Origin: Glycomyces lechevalierae | Lineage (GTDB): Bacteria > Actinomycetota > Actinomycetes > Mycobacteriales > Micromonosporaceae | Assembly: GCF_027622945.1 (NCBI RefSeq) | Contig: NZ_JAPZVQ010000003.1 | Span: 240,451-304,450 of the forward strand | DNA length: 64,000 nucleotides | Direction of reading: 5' to 3' | In this document: piece after piece, positions 8,441 through 23,371 of the stretch | Layout: each line of letters opens with the position of its first letter | Position numbering within the stretch: the stretch's first letter is position 1 | Program-made: the position numbers and the translations under genes | Notes under the pieces: generated by a model | Database searches by the model: none | What the model was told of the DNA's origin: nothing | What the model saw: only the letters and a program-made list of their open reading frames with translations

Positions 8441-9693
8441 CCGGCTCTCCCAACTGGCACCGCGACGGCGGATTCCACTTCGCCGTCGGTGTCGAGGACA
8501 CCTTCGTGCCCCAGGCCGGACCGGGTGAGCGGCCGATCGACGAGTACGAGCTCACCGAGCACTACCAGCGGTGGCACGCCGACCTCGGCCTCGCCGTCGA
8601 GGCCGGCGCGGAGCTGGTGCGCTGGGGCGTGCCGTGGCACCGGATCCAGCCCGAACCCGGCCGCTGGGACTGGGAGTGGCTCGACCGGGTCATGGACCGC
8701 TACGCCGAGCTGAACCTGCGGCCCATTGTGGACCTCATGCACTACGGCACTCCACTGTGGCTCGACAGGCAGTTCGCCCACCCGGACTACCCGAAGCTCG
8801 TCGCGGAGTACTCGGCTCGTGTGGCCGAACGCTACGCGCACCTCGGCGTCACCGACTACACGCCGGTGAACGAGCCGATGATCCACGCCCTGTTCTCCGG
8901 CGAGTACGCCTACTGGCCCCCGTACCTCTCTGGGCCCCAAGGGCTCAGCACCATGGTCGGCCAGCTCGCCCGCGGCTTCGTGCTCGCCCAGCGCGCCATG
9001 CGCGACGTGCTCGGCGACCGCGCCGTGTTCGTCCACGTCGACGCCGGCATGCGCTACGTCGGCGACACCGACGCCCCCGAACACCGCGAGCACGCGGCCC
9101 GGCTCAAAGAACAGGTCTTCCTCGTCGAAGACCTCGTCACCGGCCGCGTCGGCACCGACCATCCACTTGAGAAGCACCTGCGCGCCAACGGATGGGACGA
9201 CGCCGACTTCGCTTGGTTCGCCGAAGCGCCCGTGCTGCCCGACGTCATGGGCGTCAACTACTACCCGCGCCACTCGACCGAGGTCTTCGAAGCCGGCGTC
9301 TTCCACGGCGGCGGCTTCCGCGACCCGCGTCCGACCCGTGACGACGGCGTCACCGGCATGAACGAGCTCCTCCGCGAGGCCCACGCCCGGTACGGGGCGC
9401 CGGTCATGCTCACCGAGACGTGCGTGACCGGCTCGGTCAAGGAGCGCATCGACTGGCTCGACGAATCCGTGGCCGCCCTGCACGACCTCCGCGCCTCCGG
9501 CGTCGACGTCGTCGGATACACGTGGTGGCCCCTGTTCGACATGTACGAATGGACTTACCGCCACTCCGAGCAGCCGCGCGAGGCGCACCGACTCACCATG
9601 GGGCTGTGGCGACTCGAGGAGACCGCGAACGGCCTTGAACGGGTCCGGACCGACATCGTCGAGCGCTTCCGCCGCCACGCGGGCGGGGCGTGA
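8437..9693 (+). CDS. cytosolic glycoside hydrolase, family 1 type
   Basis: The 418-aa protein has no signal peptide and is probably cytosolic, acting on imported oligosaccharides. It has a TIM-barrel clan GH-A layout: WGVPWHRIQPEPGRWDW early on, the acid/base motif TPVNEPM (Glu near 147), YYPRHS on a later strand and the candidate nucleophile Glu in MLTETCVTG (near 327), in the place of the GH1 TENG motif. The C-terminal YTWWPLFDMYEW fits GH1 aglycone-site architecture. TENG is altered to TETC and the protein is shorter than most GH1 enzymes, so it is a divergent subgroup and its sugar specificity cannot be read off. It is the last gene of the LacI-controlled operon. Confidence 0.82.
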   Translation: MTGSPNWHRDGGFHFAVGVEDTFVPQAGPGERPIDEYELTEHYQRWHADLGLAVEAGAELVRWGVPWHRIQPEPGRWDWEWLDRVMDRYAELNLRPIVDLMHYGTPLWLDRQFAHPDYPKLVAEYSARVAERYAHLGVTDYTPVNEPMIHALFSGEYAYWPPYLSGPQGLSTMVGQLARGFVLAQRAMRDVLGDRAVFVHVDAGMRYVGDTDAPEHREHAARLKEQVFLVEDLVTGRVGTDHPLEKHLRANGWDDADFAWFAEAPVLPDVMGVNYYPRHSTEVFEAGVFHGGGFRDPRPTRDDGVTGMNELLREAHARYGAPVMLTETCVTGSVKERIDWLDESVAALHDLRASGVDVVGYTWWPLFDMYEWTYRHSEQPREAHRLTMGLWRLEETANGLERVRTDIVERFRRHAGGA

Positions 9694-9763
9694 CCGGACC
9701 CGGTCCGCCGCCACGGGGGCGGCAGACCGCACACCGGAGTGTGTCCACTTCCTGACACGCCCC

Positions 9764-9793
9764 TTGCGAGGGCCGCTCGCGATGACGTAGCGT
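9764..9793 (+). promoter_or_regulatory. thiamine operon promoter
   Basis: TTGCGA (9764-9769) and TAGCGT (9788-9793) are 18 bases apart, giving a predicted start near 9800, shortly upstream of the TPP aptamer. Confidence 0.6.
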
Positions 9794-9815
9794 AGCGGCC
9801 GTAAACGAATAAACC

Positions 9816-9899
9816 CACGGGAGTCCGATGCATCGGGCTGAGAGGGGACTGGGTAGTCCCGACCGTCGAACCTGATCCAGATCATGCTGGCGCAGGGAG
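9816..9899 (+). promoter_or_regulatory. TPP riboswitch (THI element)
   Basis: The conserved blocks of the TPP aptamer are present in order: ACGGGAGTCC at the start, GGGCTGAGAGG (thi box), ACCGTCGAACCTGATC and ATCATGCTGGCGCAGGGA at the end. The last aptamer strand runs straight into the ribosome binding site GAGAAGGAG of thiE, with no room for a terminator. Control is therefore probably at translation initiation: TPP binding closes the RBS. Confidence 0.95.
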
Positions 9900-9907
9900 A
9901 AGGAGCT

Positions 9908-10794
9908 ATGCGCGCTACTCGTCTACCCCGACTTCACGTCATCACCGACACCCGCGGCCTTGAGACGCAACCCGATCCGCTTGCCGTCATCGAGTCGGCG
10001 CTGATCGCCGGGGCGCGGCTCGTCCAGGTCCGGCCCGAGGACCACTACACCGACCGCGAGGCCTTCGACCTCGCGACCGCGATCGCCGCCCTCTGCGACC
10101 AGTACGGCGCGGCGTGCCTGGTCAACGACCGCGTGCACCTCGCGCTGGCGGTCGGCGCCGACGGCGTCCACCTCGGCGCGGACGACCTCCCGATCGATGC
10201 CGCGCAGCGCATCCTCCCGGCCGCATCGGTCATCGGCGGCACCGCCCGCGACCCGGAATCGGCGCGTGCCGCGCGACGGGCGGGGGCGACCTACCTCGGC
10301 GTCGGTCCGGTCTGGGGGACCACGACGAAAGCCGGTCTGCCGCAACCGATCGGGCTGGAAGGCCTGGCCGCGGTGTGCGAGGCCGTCGACCTCCCGGTCA
10401 TCGCCATCGGCGGCATCACCGCTGAGCGCGCGGCGCTGTGCCGCGAGGCGGGGGCCCACGGCGTGGCGGTGGTCGGAGCGATCTCCACAGCCGCGGACCC
10501 GCGTGAAGCGACGGCCGAACTCCTTGAAGCCGTCGGCGAGAGCCCGAACCCGGTGGCGGGCATAGGGCGCGGCGGACGTCGAATCGGCGGCGACGCCGGT
10601 CGGCGATCCGGGACGGCCGTCGGCCGCGGAAGCGGCGAACGCGCGAGGTCCCGCGAAGGCGCCGTCGCGACCGGGGTCGTCGAACTCATTGCGCCGCAAA
10701 CTGCAGCAGATCGCTCGATCGCCTCGTCGGACCAAGCGGGAACGTCGGCCGCGCCGCCCGATGTGCACCTCCTCCGAGGGACGGGCGAAGCCTG

Positions 10795-10795
<1 letters not shown>
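9908..10795 (+). CDS. thiE: thiamine-phosphate synthase ThiE with unusual C-terminal extension
   Basis: ThiE condenses HMP-PP with the thiazole phosphate to give thiamine phosphate in the cytosol. The TIM barrel occupies residues about 8-215, with LVQVRPEDHYTDREA, CLVNDRVHLA, GADGVHLGADDLP, VIGGTARDPESA, YLGVGPVWGTTTK and IAIGGIT as phosphate/pyrophosphate-site motifs. The protein is 295 aa against the usual 210-220: the last 80 residues are a Gly/Arg/Ala-rich tail with no domain I recognise. ATG 9908 follows GAGAAGGAG from the riboswitch; an earlier in-frame ATG at 9884 lies inside the aptamer. It overlaps thiO by one base (TGATG). Confidence 0.94.
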
Positions 10796-16045
<5,250 letters not shown>

Positions 16046-16056
16046 TCCGCTGCGAC

Positions 16057-16088
16057 CGTCGGCGGCCCCGGCATCGGGGACGCCGACG
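16057..16088 (+). terminator. thiC terminator hairpin
   Basis: CGTCGGCG pairs with CGCCGACG, continued inside by CCCCG/CGGGG around a GCAT loop, giving about 13 bp with one mismatch. It lies 12 bases after the thiC stop and has no T-run, as is common in actinobacteria. Confidence 0.75.
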
Positions 16089-16147
16089 GCCGCTCCGTCT
16101 TCGCCTGTTCTTCGCCGAGGTGGGCTCCGGCGCTGTTGAATCGTCGT

Positions 16148-17512
16148 ATGACCAAGCGCGACGACGCGGCCCTGTTCGGCAACCGGTTCTTGACCGTGCC
16201 CGCTCCCTCGGAGAACTTCCCCGAGGAGGGCATGTCCGCGACGGACGCGATGAGGCTGCTGGATGTGGATCTCGCCATGGAGGGCGACCCGCAGCGAAAC
16301 CTCGCCACGTTCGTCACCACCTGGATGGAGCCGCAGGCGCAGCGGATCATCGCCGAGAATCTCCATCGCAACTTCATCGACCATGCGGAGTACCCGATCT
16401 CCGCCGAGATCGAGCAGCGTTGCGTACGCATGCTCGCCGATCTCTTCAACGCGCCGGGCAAGACGACCGGATGCCGGACCCAGGGCTCGTCCGAGGCGAT
16501 CATGCTCGGGGCGTTGTCGCTGAAGTGGAAGTGGCGGGAGCGCCGCCTGGCGGCCGATCTGCCGGTCGACCGACCCAACCTGGTCTTCGGCGGGGACGTC
16601 CACGTCGTGTGGGAGAAGTTCTGCCGCTACTTCGACGTCGAACCGCGGATCGTGCCGCTCGCCGAAGGCAAGTACACGATCGGCCCGGAGGACGTGGAGC
16701 CCCACCTCGACGAGAACACGATCGGCGTCGTCGCCGTCCTCGGCACCACGTTCACCGGCCACAAGGACGACGTCGTCGGGATCGACAAGCTCCTGCGGGA
16801 GGTCCGCAAAGAGCGGGACCTCGACATCCCGATCCACGTCGACGGCGCCAGCGGCGCGTTCGTGTGGCCCTTCCTCTACCCCGACTCGAAATGGGACTTC
16901 CGGCTCGAACAGGTCCGCTCGATCAACGTCTCGGGGCACAAGTACGGCCTGGTCTACCCCGGCATCGGCTGGCTGGTCTTCCGCGAGGAGTCCGACCTGC
17001 CCAAGGACCTCGTGTTCTACGAGAACTACCTGGGCAAGACCGACGCGACCTTCACGCTGAACTTCTCCACCGGCGCGTCGATGGTGCTCGCGCAGTACTA
17101 CAACTTCGTCCGGCTCGGTCGCCAGGGCTACACCTACGTCATGAAGGCGATGCAGACGAACGCCCGTGCGCTGGCGGACAACCTGCGCGGCGGCGGCCGC
17201 TTCGAAGTGATCGGGGGCGACGCCGAGCAGTTGCCGCTGGTGGCGTTCCGCCTCGCCGGCGAGCACGCCTACGACGAGTCCGACGTCGCCTGGCAGCTCT
17301 CGGCCGAGCGCGGCTGGATGGTGCCGGCGTACACCCTCCCGCCCAACGCGGAGCGGGTGAAGATCATGCGCGCCCTGGTCAAGGAGACGCTGAGCCGCGA
17401 GCAGATCGATCGCCTGAGCCAGGACATCGCCGACGCGTGCCGCACCCTGGACGACAAGGGTGCGACCCACGAGGTCGAGCGGGCCCAGGTCAAGCGGGGT
17501 ACCGGCTACTGA
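16148..17512 (+). CDS. gadB: glutamate decarboxylase
   Basis: This PLP enzyme (454 aa) converts glutamate to GABA and CO2, consuming a proton. Recognisable segments are ISAEIEQRCVRMLADLF, GCRTQGSSEAIMLGALS, the PLP-phosphate and aromatic region, HVDGASGAFVWPF (Asp to the pyridine nitrogen) and SINVSGHKYGLVYPGIGW, which carries the Schiff-base lysine. The C-terminus has the WMVPAYTLPPNAE block typical of GAD. I use ATG 16148; a TTG at 16136 would add four residues, and neither has a good RBS, so a leaderless or weak start is possible. It appears monocistronic. No glutamate/GABA antiporter is adjacent, so an acid-resistance role cannot be assumed. Confidence 0.95.
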   Translation: MTKRDDAALFGNRFLTVPAPSENFPEEGMSATDAMRLLDVDLAMEGDPQRNLATFVTTWMEPQAQRIIAENLHRNFIDHAEYPISAEIEQRCVRMLADLFNAPGKTTGCRTQGSSEAIMLGALSLKWKWRERRLAADLPVDRPNLVFGGDVHVVWEKFCRYFDVEPRIVPLAEGKYTIGPEDVEPHLDENTIGVVAVLGTTFTGHKDDVVGIDKLLREVRKERDLDIPIHVDGASGAFVWPFLYPDSKWDFRLEQVRSINVSGHKYGLVYPGIGWLVFREESDLPKDLVFYENYLGKTDATFTLNFSTGASMVLAQYYNFVRLGRQGYTYVMKAMQTNARALADNLRGGGRFEVIGGDAEQLPLVAFRLAGEHAYDESDVAWQLSAERGWMVPAYTLPPNAERVKIMRALVKETLSREQIDRLSQDIADACRTLDDKGATHEVERAQVKRGTGY

Positions 17513-17544
17513 CGCGTGCCCGCGGGTGCTGTAGCCGAGGTCAC

Positions 17545-17569
17545 GGCGGCCGCCTTCAGGGGGGCCGCC
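17545..17569 (+). terminator. gadB terminator hairpin
   Basis: GGCGGCC pairs with GGCCGCC across an 11-nt loop, 33 bases after the gadB stop. There is no T-run. Confidence 0.6.
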
Positions 17570-17578
17570 ACCACCGCG

Positions 17579-17797
17579 TACACTCGGTAGCTGTTGTTCG
17601 AGTGCCTCCACCGAGCCGTTCCACGGTTCGCAAGCGGAGGCGCTGTCCAACGAATCCCACACCGGCCGCGCTGCGGCGGGTGCGCCGTCTCAGGCTGAGT
17701 CAATTCACGGCTCGCTTCGCCGAGGCTGGGGATTCAGGCGGTCCCGCCCTCATCTGCGGGATTCGTTCCACACCGACAACGAAAGCTAGGTAAACCT
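17579..17797 (+). promoter_or_regulatory. rplM promoter and structured leader
   Basis: A -10 element TACACT (17579-17584), with TTCAGG 18 bases upstream, predicts a leader of about 205 nt. In it AACGAATCCC (17649-17658) is exactly complementary to GGGATTCGTT (17758-17767), closing a 99-nt insert about 30 bases before the GTG. Such a fold is a candidate site for ribosomal-protein autoregulation; no described leader family was identified by eye. Confidence 0.5.
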
Positions 17798-18241
17798 GTG
17801 CGCACGTACAGCCCTAAGCCGGGTGACATTGACCCGCAGTGGCTCGTGATCGACGCGACCGACGTGGTGTTGGGCCGGCTCGCGACGCACGCTGCCGATC
17901 TGCTCCGAGGCAAGCACAAGCCGACCTTCGCACCGAACGCGGACACCGGTGACTACGTCATCATCGTGAACGCCGAGAAGGTCGTCCTGACCCGGAACAA
18001 GCTCCAGACCAAGAAGGCCTACCGCCACTCCGGCTTCCCGGGCGGTCTCAAGGAGAAGTCGTACGCCGACTTCATGGAGAAGGCCCCCCACAAGGTCGTC
18101 GAGAAGGCCGTCTTCGGCATGCTGCCGAAGAACAAGCTCGGCCGCGCCGTGTCCAAGAAGCTGAAGGTCTACGCGGGTCCTGGCCACCCGCACACCGCCC
18201 AGCAGCCGAAGCCGTACGAGATCAAGAAGATCGCGCAGTAG
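17798..18241 (+). CDS. rplM: 50S ribosomal protein L13
   Basis: L13 (147 aa, normal length) is an early-assembly protein of the large subunit. Family landmarks are the start [53 protein letters not shown] and [13 protein letters not shown]. The GTG at 17798 is preceded by CTAGG, a modest RBS, after a long leader. It is followed 26 bases later by rpsI, the standard bacterial L13-S9 pair. Confidence 0.98.
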   Translation: MRTYSPKPGDIDPQWLVIDATDVVLGRLATHAADLLRGKHKPTFAPNADTGDYVIIVNAEKVVLTRNKLQTKKAYRHSGFPGGLKEKSYADFMEKAPHKVVEKAVFGMLPKNKLGRAVSKKLKVYAGPGHPHTAQQPKPYEIKKIAQ

Positions 18242-18267
18242 GCGCGGGCGGAAGAGGAGCATTCCAC

Positions 18268-18810
18268 ATGAGTGACGAGATCCAGGCCACCGAGGCCACC
18301 GAAGCCGCCGAGGTCGTCGAGACCGAAGCCCCCGAGGCCGTCGAGGTCCCCGAGGTTCCCGTCGACGTCCCCGCGGACGTCGCCGCCGCGCCGTCCGTGC
18401 CGAGCATCCCCGCGGTGCCCGCCGACCGCGCGATCCAGACCGTCGGCCGCCGCAAGCGCGCCATCGCCCGCGTCCGCCTGGTCGCCGGCACCGGCAAGTA
18501 CGTCGTCAACGGCAAGACCCTCGAGGACTACTTCCCGAGCAAGGTCCACCAGCAGACCGTCGCGGAGCCCTTCGTGACCGTCGAGGCCGGCGACAACTTC
18601 GACGTCCTGGTCAACATCCACGGCGGCGGCGCCACCGGCCAGGCCGGCGCGCTGCGTCTCGGCATCGCCCGCGCCCTGGTCGAGATCGACCCGAACACCC
18701 GCCCGGCCCTCAAGGCCGCCGGCTTCCTGACCCGCGACGCGCGCGAGAAGGAATCGAAGAAGTACGGCCTCAAGAAGGCCCGCAAGGCACCGCAGTACTC
18801 GAAGCGCTAG
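18268..18810 (+). CDS. rpsI: 30S ribosomal protein S9 with acidic N-terminal extension
   Basis: S9 (180 aa) binds 16S rRNA in the head of the small subunit; its C-terminal tail (ending APQYSKR) reaches the P-site tRNA. The conserved domain is about residues 52-180: [52 protein letters not shown]. The first 50 residues are an acidic Glu/Ala/Val/Pro extension; shorter extensions of this kind occur in other actinobacterial S9 proteins. ATG 18268 has GAGGAG 6 nt upstream. Two hairpins follow the gene. Confidence 0.98.
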   Translation: MSDEIQATEATEAAEVVETEAPEAVEVPEVPVDVPADVAAAPSVPSIPAVPADRAIQTVGRRKRAIARVRLVAGTGKYVVNGKTLEDYFPSKVHQQTVAEPFVTVEAGDNFDVLVNIHGGGATGQAGALRLGIARALVEIDPNTRPALKAAGFLTRDAREKESKKYGLKKARKAPQYSKR

Positions 18811-18815
18811 CACGT

Positions 18816-18835
18816 CTTCCCCGCGAGCGGGGAAG
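18816..18835 (+). terminator. rpsI 3' hairpin
   Basis: CTTCCCCGC and GCGGGGAAG form a compact 9-bp stem 5 bases after the rpsI stop. It lacks a T-run and lies upstream of the stronger terminator at 18859. Confidence 0.65.
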
Positions 18836-18858
18836 CACGCTAGTCTACGCAAGCGAAC

Positions 18859-18900
18859 GGGGCTGCCGAGGAGGACATCCTCGGCGGCCCCCGTTTTTTT
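18859..18900 (+). terminator. intrinsic terminator with T7 run, just before glmM
   Basis: A 14-bp stem with one G-T pair (GGGGCTGCCGAGGA with TCCTCGGCGGCCCC, 5-nt loop) is followed by seven T. This is the most canonical Rho-independent terminator in the window. It ends only 26 bases before the glmM start, so it may lie inside the glmM leader. Confidence 0.92.
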
Positions 18901-18926
18901 ATGCCACAACGATGGGAAGCCACACC

Positions 18927-20255
<1,329 letters not shown>

Positions 20256-20273
20256 TTCCGACCATATTCTTGA

Positions 20274-20310
20274 CCAACGGGAGGGCACCTGCGCGGTGCC
20301 CTCCCGTTGG
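20274..20310 (+). terminator. perfect 16-bp hairpin after glmM
   Basis: CCAACGGGAGGGCACC and its exact complement flank a 5-nt loop, 18 bases after the glmM stop. There is no T-run. It separates glmM from the lemA promoter. Confidence 0.85.
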
Positions 20311-20321
20311 CGTAGATGCAC

Positions 20322-20327
20322 TAAGCT
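20322..20327 (+). promoter_or_regulatory. -10 element of a probable leaderless lemA transcript
   Basis: TAAGCT lies 8 bases before the lemA ATG, and no Shine-Dalgarno is present, so transcription would begin at or next to the start codon. Confidence 0.55.
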
Positions 20328-20335
20328 CACGCTCT

Positions 20336-21205
20336 ATGAGCAACCCAATCGTCTGGATCCTGATCCTCCTGTTGCTGATCGGCCTGATCCTGGTGTTCGC
20401 CGCTCTCGGCGGCCGCAACAAACTGGTGCGAATGCGCAACATCACCCAGGAGTCTTGGGCGCAGATCGATGTCGAGCTCCAGCGCCGCTACGACCTGCTG
20501 GACAACCTGATGTACGTCGTGCAGCAGGCCGCGGGCTCCGAGAACGCGACGCTCCGCCAGGTCGCCGAGGCGCGTGCGATGGCCATGCAGACCCGGCAGG
20601 ACCCGAACGCGGGCCACGCCCAGCAGGGCCAGGCCGAAGGCCAGCTCGGGAACGCCATCCGCGGCGTGATCCACATGCAGGAGTCCTACCCCGCCCTGCA
20701 GACCAACCAGAACTTCCTGCAGCTCCAGCAGGAGATCACCGAGACCGAGAACCGCATCGCCGCCCCGCGCCGGTTCTACAACGCGAACGTGCGCGAGTAC
20801 AACACGGCGCTGCAGGTCTTCCCCGGTTCGATCTCCGCGAAGATGGGCGGCTTCCAGCCCGAGGAGTACTTCGAGCTGGACAACCCGGCCGCCCGCACGG
20901 CGCCGAAGATGCGCGACATGGGCCAGCCCGCCTACATGCAGCAGCCTCCGGCCCAGCAGCAGATGCCGCCGCAGCCGGCGCCCGGCCAGATGCCGTACGG
21001 CCAGCCGCAGCAGGTCGGCTACGGCCAGCAGCCCCCGCAGCAGCCCGGTTACGGCCAGCCCGCGCCCCAGCCCGGCTACGGCCAGCAGCCCCCGCCCGGG
21101 TACGGCGCCCCGCAGCCCGGCTACGGCCAGCCCCAGCCGGGCTACCCGCAGCAGCCCCAGCAGCCGCAGCAGCCCGGATACGGCCAGCAGCCCTACGGCC
21201 GGTAG
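20336..21205 (+). CDS. lemA: LemA family membrane protein with Pro/Gln/Gly-Tyr repeat tail
   Basis: The 289-aa protein has one N-terminal membrane helix ([20 protein letters not shown], residues about 5-24) and a LemA helical domain (about 30-195) with [18 protein letters not shown] and [19 protein letters not shown], the family signature. The tail (about 200-289) is Pro/Gln-rich with repeated GYGQ and QPGYGQ units and is probably disordered. LemA proteins are membrane-anchored and of unknown molecular role. ATG 20336 has no SD and a -10-like TAAGCT 8 nt upstream, so leaderless translation is likely; a longer reading would include the hairpin. Two unknown membrane proteins follow. Confidence 0.92.
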   Translation: MSNPIVWILILLLLIGLILVFAALGGRNKLVRMRNITQESWAQIDVELQRRYDLLDNLMYVVQQAAGSENATLRQVAEARAMAMQTRQDPNAGHAQQGQAEGQLGNAIRGVIHMQESYPALQTNQNFLQLQQEITETENRIAAPRRFYNANVREYNTALQVFPGSISAKMGGFQPEEYFELDNPAARTAPKMRDMGQPAYMQQPPAQQQMPPQPAPGQMPYGQPQQVGYGQQPPQQPGYGQPAPQPGYGQQPPPGYGAPQPGYGQPQPGYPQQPQQPQQPGYGQQPYGR

Positions 21206-21245
21206 TACGGCGACGATCCCCCAAAGCCCGTAAGGAACCACCCCA

Positions 21246-21935
21246 GTGAACGAGACACTGCTCGCTGCGAGCAGCAGTAGTAGCGACATGCCCTGGTGGG
21301 CGTATGTCCTTTGCCTCATCGTGGTCGGCGTCGGCGTGTACTTCGCCTGGCGCGCAAGGCAGAAGAAGATCGCGATGTACCGGGCCTGGGCGGCCCAGTA
21401 CGGCTTCCACTACGAGCCCGGCGACAACTCGGTGACCGGCCTCTCGACCGAGGAGCCGTTCAACCAGGGCCACTCGCGCAAGGGCATCGACGTCTTCCGC
21501 GGCATGTACAAGGGAGTGCACATCGTGTTCTTCCAGTACCAGTACTCGACCGGGAGCGGCAAGGAGCGCAAGACCTTCAACCACCAGGTCGTCGCGATCG
21601 GCCTGCCGACGACGCGGCCGCTGCTGGACATCAGCCAGGAGAACTTCCTGACCAAGCGGTTCGCGAAGGACATCGACTTCGAGAACCAGGCGTTCAACGA
21701 CATCTTCCGGATCAAGTCCCCGAACCGGCGCTTCGCGTACGACATCATCCACGCCCGCACCATGGAGTGGATGCTGCAGGACCAGCGCGCGCGCTCGTAC
21801 TCGTGGCGGTTCGAGGGGCCGTGGCTCATGACGTTCCGGTCGGGAGGGCTCAAGCTCGAGGAGGTCTTCTTCTACGCGGACTTCCTCATCGACATCCTCG
21901 GCCAGGTGCCCAGACACGTCTGGGCGAACAACTAG
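21246..21935 (+). CDS. membrane-anchored protein of unknown function (DUF3137-like), copy 1
   Basis: This 229-aa protein has a short N-tail, one membrane helix (WWAYVLCLIVVGVGVYFAW, about 17-35) and a soluble domain rich in aromatic residues. Shared motifs with the next gene are FENQAFND, RTMEWML, RSYSWRFEGPWLMTFRSGG and ADFLIDILGQVP. I recall similar proteins following LemA in actinobacteria, but no biochemical role is known. The GTG at 21246 follows AAGGAACC, a weak RBS; no better start is present before the helix. It may be co-transcribed with lemA (40-bp gap) and ends at a strong palindrome. Confidence 0.8.
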   Translation: MNETLLAASSSSSDMPWWAYVLCLIVVGVGVYFAWRARQKKIAMYRAWAAQYGFHYEPGDNSVTGLSTEEPFNQGHSRKGIDVFRGMYKGVHIVFFQYQYSTGSGKERKTFNHQVVAIGLPTTRPLLDISQENFLTKRFAKDIDFENQAFNDIFRIKSPNRRFAYDIIHARTMEWMLQDQRARSYSWRFEGPWLMTFRSGGLKLEEVFFYADFLIDILGQVPRHVWANN

Positions 21936-21940
21936 CAGTG

Positions 21941-21972
21941 GAAAGGGCCGCGTCGCGCGACGCGGCCCTTTC
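21941..21972 (+). terminator. 32-bp perfect palindrome
   Basis: The arm GAAAGGGCCGCGTCGC is followed directly by its exact complement (16 bp, no spacer), 6 bases after the first paralogue. As RNA it forms a long hairpin ending in CCCTTTC, a likely terminator of the lemA unit. Confidence 0.8.
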
Positions 21973-22003
21973 GCATACCCCGCGGATCGGAGGGTGGCGG
22001 CCG

Positions 22004-22681
22004 ATGGGCGTCGTGTTCGCGCTGATAGTGGTGGCGTCGGCCCTTCCGGCCGTGTTCGCGATAAGGGCCGCCGACCGGAAGCGGAAATACGAACGGTGGC
22101 GGTCATGGGAGGTCCACGCGTTCGCGCAGCGGCAGGGCCTCGCCTACTGGTACCGGGACCCGAACACCGGCCAACCCTCCCTCCGCAGCCCTTTCCTGGA
22201 GCCGCCCGGCGTCCACGGCAAGAGCTGGGTCGGCACGCACGTCATGCGTGGCGCCTACCGGGGCCACTCCCTGTTCGCCTACGAATGCCGGGCCGCCAAT
22301 GCGGCCTGGGAGAGTCACGCCGGGAGCTTCCAGGTGGTCGCGATCGCGCTGCCGACCCCGCGCCCGTTCCTTGACATCCGACTGGAGAGCGACCTGAGCC
22401 GGACGTTCGAGGAGGACCTGGTGTTCGAGAACCAGGCGTTCAACGACGTCTTCCGGGTCGTCTCGGACAGCCCGCGCTTCGCTCATGATGTACTGCACTC
22501 CCGCACGATGGAGTGGATGCTCGCCGACTGGCGGGCGCGCTCCTTCGGCTGGCGCTTCGAGGGGGCCTGGCTGATGACCTTCCGGCCCGGCGGCGTCCGC
22601 ACCGCCGAGATCCTGCCCTTCGCCGATTTCCTCATCGACCTCCTCGCCCAAGTGCCCGAGCATGTGTGGTCGGACGGGTAG
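22004..22681 (+). CDS. membrane-anchored protein of unknown function, copy 2 (paralogue of 21246)
   Basis: This 225-aa protein is a clear paralogue of the preceding gene. It has one N-terminal helix (VVFALIVVASALPAVFAIRA) and the same motifs in order: VVAIALPTPRPFLDI, FENQAFND, RTMEWMLADWRARS, WRFEGAWLMTF and ADFLIDLLAQVPEHVW. The spacing of motifs matches closely, while the region from about 30 to 100 has diverged. ATG 22004 has GGAGGG about 9 nt upstream. Tandem duplication with divergence suggests related but separate roles; function is unknown. Confidence 0.8.
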   Translation: MGVVFALIVVASALPAVFAIRAADRKRKYERWRSWEVHAFAQRQGLAYWYRDPNTGQPSLRSPFLEPPGVHGKSWVGTHVMRGAYRGHSLFAYECRAANAAWESHAGSFQVVAIALPTPRPFLDIRLESDLSRTFEEDLVFENQAFNDVFRVVSDSPRFAHDVLHSRTMEWMLADWRARSFGWRFEGAWLMTFRPGGVRTAEILPFADFLIDLLAQVPEHVWSDG

Positions 22682-22761
22682 CGGTGGTGGTTCCTCCGGG
22701 CGGCGGCGGCCGCACCGGTTGCTAAGATTGCTGCGCGCGCGAGGTTTCGCCCTGCGCGTGA

Positions 22762-22836
22762 TGGCCCGTGGTGTAATTGGCAACACTACTGATTTTGGTT
22801 CAGTCATTTCAGGTTCGAGTCCTGGCGGGCCAGCCA
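22762..22836 (+). tRNA. tRNA-Gln (TTG anticodon)
   Basis: The acceptor stem TGGCCCG pairs with CGGGCCA. The D-arm contains GGTGTAATTGGCAACAC, the anticodon stem-loop ACTGA-TTTTGGT-TCAGT gives anticodon TTG, and the T-arm contains GGTTCGAGTCC. The discriminator is G22833 and CCA is encoded at 22834-22836. A -10 element TAAGAT at 22723-22728 lies 34 bases upstream of the mature 5' end. Confidence 0.97.
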
Positions 22837-22885
22837 GATCCCTTCCAGCATTGCTCCGGCACCCCTCGCAGAGCGGCCCTGTCCG

Positions 22886-23019
22886 CGCTTGCCGATGCCG
22901 GCGAAGGGCTCACGCTTGATCTCCTTGATCAAGCGGTTGACGCGTTTTGCGATCTTGCGGCCGGTCTCGGCCCACCCAGACGTAGTCCCCCCAGGTGGCT
23001 TCCGAAAGGCCGTCCTCAC
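22886..23019 (-). pseudogene. decayed YoeB-type toxin remnant
   Basis: From a GTG at 23019, directly after the antitoxin stop, the frame reads RTAF, then loses the family sequence. SEATWGDYVW appears in another frame, and ETGRKIAKRVNRLIKEIKREPFAGIGK returns in the first. At least two compensating frameshifts are needed to restore a YoeB N-terminal half. After GIGK the rest of the family (LSGYWSRRI, HRLVY and the catalytic residues) is absent, and 50 bases later the tRNA-Gln gene begins. A truncated, inactive toxin is the best reading. Confidence 0.8.
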
Positions 23020-23309
<290 letters not shown>

Positions 23310-23371
23310 GCCGTCTCCTCTCGCCATGGTCGCACCCTAGAGTGCATATGACTTGGGTGCCAGGGGCGGCG

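Noticed and set aside
22804..23019. 71-codon minus-strand frame running into the tRNA
   Set aside because: It overlaps the 3' end of tRNA-Gln, and only its first 44 residues match YoeB; annotated as a pseudogene remnant.
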